Positions 28,589 through 47,500 of a stretch of 47,500 nt of DNA are shown piece after piece. Location: contig NC_135557.1 of the NCBI RefSeq assembly GCF_964340395.1, positions 24,706,563-24,754,062 of the forward strand. The letters run 5' to 3'. The notes beneath the pieces are model-generated. The model saw only the letters and a list, made by a program, of their open reading frames with translations, was not told where the DNA came from and searched no databases. A program made the position numbers and the translations under genes. This DNA comes from Glandiceps talaboti. Its lineage: Eukaryota > Hemichordata > Enteropneusta > Spengelidae. How positions within the stretch are numbered: position 1 is the first letter of the stretch; each line of letters opens with the position of its first letter.

Positions 28589-29382
28589 AATGAACGGTGG
28601 CGCTATACACACAAATGTCACTTATCAATGAGAAACAAGAACAGCTGTTGTTAATTAACATAAGTACTGACGATTAGCATTTTCAATTAATTCAGAACTT
28701 AAATATTGTTGTTGATATATTTAAAAGTCATACACTCTATGCTAAACCCACACAGGATCTGAATACAGTCTTAGAAGGACTGAATACGTTTATGCTATCT
28801 GATCCATTAGAAAGGTATGTAGTATTACTGACCTGTTGTATTAAGATTGAGTGTGAAGTGTGAATAAGTCGAGTTTATATATAAGTTATTCTATTCAGTT
28901 CAAAATTTGAGATTCACAGCCACTTACAATAGATTACATAGACAATTCATATTGCTACATTGGAATTTATGGTCGTTTATACTTGACAAATATGCGATTC
29001 GTCTTTTCATATGGATCAATGGTTCAATATAGGATAACACATTAAATTATTTTAGCTAGGCCCAGACCTCACCTTCTTCTAACTTAATTGGCCAGAATTT
29101 GATTATTGTTTCAGACAGCACAATCAATTTCAAATCAGTATGAAGAAATATGTAATATAATGAATATAAAGTCAGTATGGAATGAGAAAAATGCTCTTTT
29201 ATTGATCGACACTTTAATGTATTTTAGTGAAATGCATTTACCATGGAAATATTTGCATTTAGGGTACAACACACAGTCCATAAAGTAAAATAGTCTTTTT
29301 GAAAGTTTGTTTTATCCTACAATGAACTATTGATGTCACCCTTACTTATCTCCTGCTATTGACAGAAAACAAACTTGATATG

Positions 29383-29469
<87 letters not shown>

Positions 29470-29563
29470 TTGGTTTTTGGCTGTGTGGTAATAAACTGTC
29501 CAAAACTATTACGCTCTGCCACTGCGGTATAGAGCACTGTCTTAGCAGATTGATACTCACGAG

Positions 29564-29662
<99 letters not shown>

Positions 29663-29820
29663 TATACTACAATATATATTATACTACAATAGATTAGTGA
29701 GGTTAAAGATATATATTTTCATCTGAGAAAAAAATGACGAAAAACTCAATTTATGACAGTTTATTACCACACAGCCAAAAATTATTTACACTGATGAATA
29801 ATGAATAATGTACTTTTACA
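28589..29820. other. Gene B 5' flank with two TA arrays
   Basis: AT-rich. TA dinucleotide arrays are at 29387-29466 and 29565-29657. No recognisable protein domain; a 60-codon open frame at 29106-29288 has no known match in my memory. Promoter elements not assignable by eye. Confidence 0.5.
29474..29781. repeat. 27-bp perfect inverted repeat flanking a TA array
   Basis: Left arm 29474-29500 (TTTTTGGCTGTGTGG...), right arm 29755-29781 (...CCACACAGCCAAAAA), exact reverse complements over 27 bases with a 254-base spacer that holds a TA array. Ends 57 bases before gene B's ATG. Could be terminal repeats of a small element or a cruciform/RNA hairpin; no flanking target duplication was evident. 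Confidence 0.88.
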
Positions 29821-29838
29821 GGAGAAGCGCATCCCACA

Positions 29839-46338
<16,500 letters not shown>

Positions 46339-47500
46339 GATTGGTAAAGGAAACGATTGTCTCGGTCAACGAATTGTAACATTAATAGTAATAGGAAAGG
46401 ATAAGAGCAACTCTCCAATCACAAAATATAATTGAGAAGGTTGTGGGATAGTCTAGGATTTGTTGTTATTGTTTTCACACCTGAACTAATTCGAAAAAAC
46501 CCAAACTTTTATTTTCTCTTGTCTGCGACTTTTAAATTAGAATTGCAATACACTGACATGTAATTAGACTAATCATAAAAGATTATATGTCTATCTACTG
46601 ATTAGTGCTTAATTAGTCTCTTTGCTAGTGGGATATGTTACGTTTATTAAGAAGTCACAGGAGATAACCGGAAATGGCAGGTTTCAATATTTTATGTTAA
46701 GAAGCTCTCTCTGCATATCGACTCATGTTTGACATTTGGATTTCTTTGCTGTGTCACAAGCTGTGTTTTTACTTTATTTGACTCACCGTGAGTATACTCT
46801 CATAAAACCCAAATAATTATCATGGTATAAAGTTGTTCAGTGTATTCAGGTTTCTCGACAATTTGGAATATGTTTAATAACTATATCTTATGATAGTTGA
46901 TTTGTAATATACAACGGGTATCAATTAATCTACAGCGAACAGTCAATTTTTTTAAACTCAGCCTATGTATCTTTTACTTTGTAGTTACTTATAGATTTAA
47001 ACGCAATTCCTCCAAAACGACAGAGCAATTGTTTTCATGATACCATGAATAATTGTATTTTGAATATATAACACTTGGGTTCAGATTGTATAAGTAATAT
47101 GTATGTTAACAGATTGTATAAGTAATAGGTATCTGAACATAAATAGGATGTGTTATCAGTTTCAACTGGGAACTGGTAATCCCGACTGAGCATGCTCAAA
47201 CGTAAAGAACTATGGGATTTTATGCAATTATCGTACAATGGTCAGGGTGTACAAAGAATGTAATTCATTGATATTTATCATCACATTTCCCATGATGCAT
47301 TATTCAGGATATGTTCAAGATTGCGGGGTTTCAAGTTCCCTATTGGTTATTTGTATCATTCTATTCTTTCAAAACACCAATGAATGACAGACTTACTAAC
47401 GTTTGGAAATGATTTTAAAGTTTGAAATACAATAATTCTCTCTAATGTTATAATGATGCTATGTTCTATAATGTTCATTGGTAGGAATATTAAAAAAGGG
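46339..47500. other. Gene B 3' flank, no further gene seen
   Basis: AT-rich. Presumably includes the 3' UTR. No canonical AATAAA seen and no recognisable ORF or RNA gene. A short 6-1-6 inverted repeat (ACTCACCGTGAGT) is at 46781-46793. Confidence 0.5.

Overview
This window is animal nuclear DNA, not prokaryotic. Coding sequence is broken into short exons with GT..AG introns, and the noncoding DNA is AT-rich and full of micro- and minisatellites, LINE fragments and interspersed repeats. The domain mix (MACPF, sushi, extracellular Cys-rich modules) and the repeat style suggest a marine invertebrate, either a lophotrochozoan or an invertebrate deuterostome. I cannot name the species.

The window holds two tandem paralogous genes on the + strand. 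Gene A (287-10162) has lost its 5' exons beyond the left edge; fifteen exons remain and splice in frame to a stop. Gene B (29839-46338) looks complete: twenty coding exons joining in frame to 1,088 codons plus a stop. The fifteen shared exons have the same phases. Twelve have equal lengths, and the other length differences are one codon each. The predicted product is a secreted multidomain protein with, in order: signal peptide, charged N-terminal region with a furin-like RVRR site, acidic stretch, short Cys-containing segment, MACPF (perforin-like) domain with a WGTH[FY] motif, a beta-rich region of unknown type, a probable farnesoic-acid-O-methyltransferase-like (FAMeT, Methyltransf_FA) domain, Cys-rich modules, two sushi/CCP domains and a short acidic tail. 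A pore-forming immune effector or secreted defence protein is a reasonable inference from the MACPF family, but no function is proven here.

The 19.7 kb between the genes is mostly repeats. A 39-bp minisatellite with a built-in hairpin (10848-11415) is followed by an ATGT microsatellite. Then comes a 13.4-kb satellite of about 49-bp units (12531-25959) with dimeric (~97 bp) and kilobase-scale higher-order structure, including an apparent exact 2,283-bp tandem duplication. After it lie an interspersed repeat, a decayed LINE (26530-27608), and a ~0.4-kb tandemly duplicated module. A 123-bp part of that module also sits on the other side of the satellite. A 27-bp perfect inverted repeat around a TA array lies just upstream of gene B's start codon.

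Inside the genes, intron size differences come largely from simple repeats. These include a 1.2-kb CTAA array, a 0.9-kb TCTA/TCTG array, a 42-bp minisatellite, and a CAT/CCA repeat that runs directly into a 3' splice site. Some exons (notably A exon 9 and B exon 14) are far more similar at the DNA level than their neighbours, which suggests gene conversion between the paralogs.
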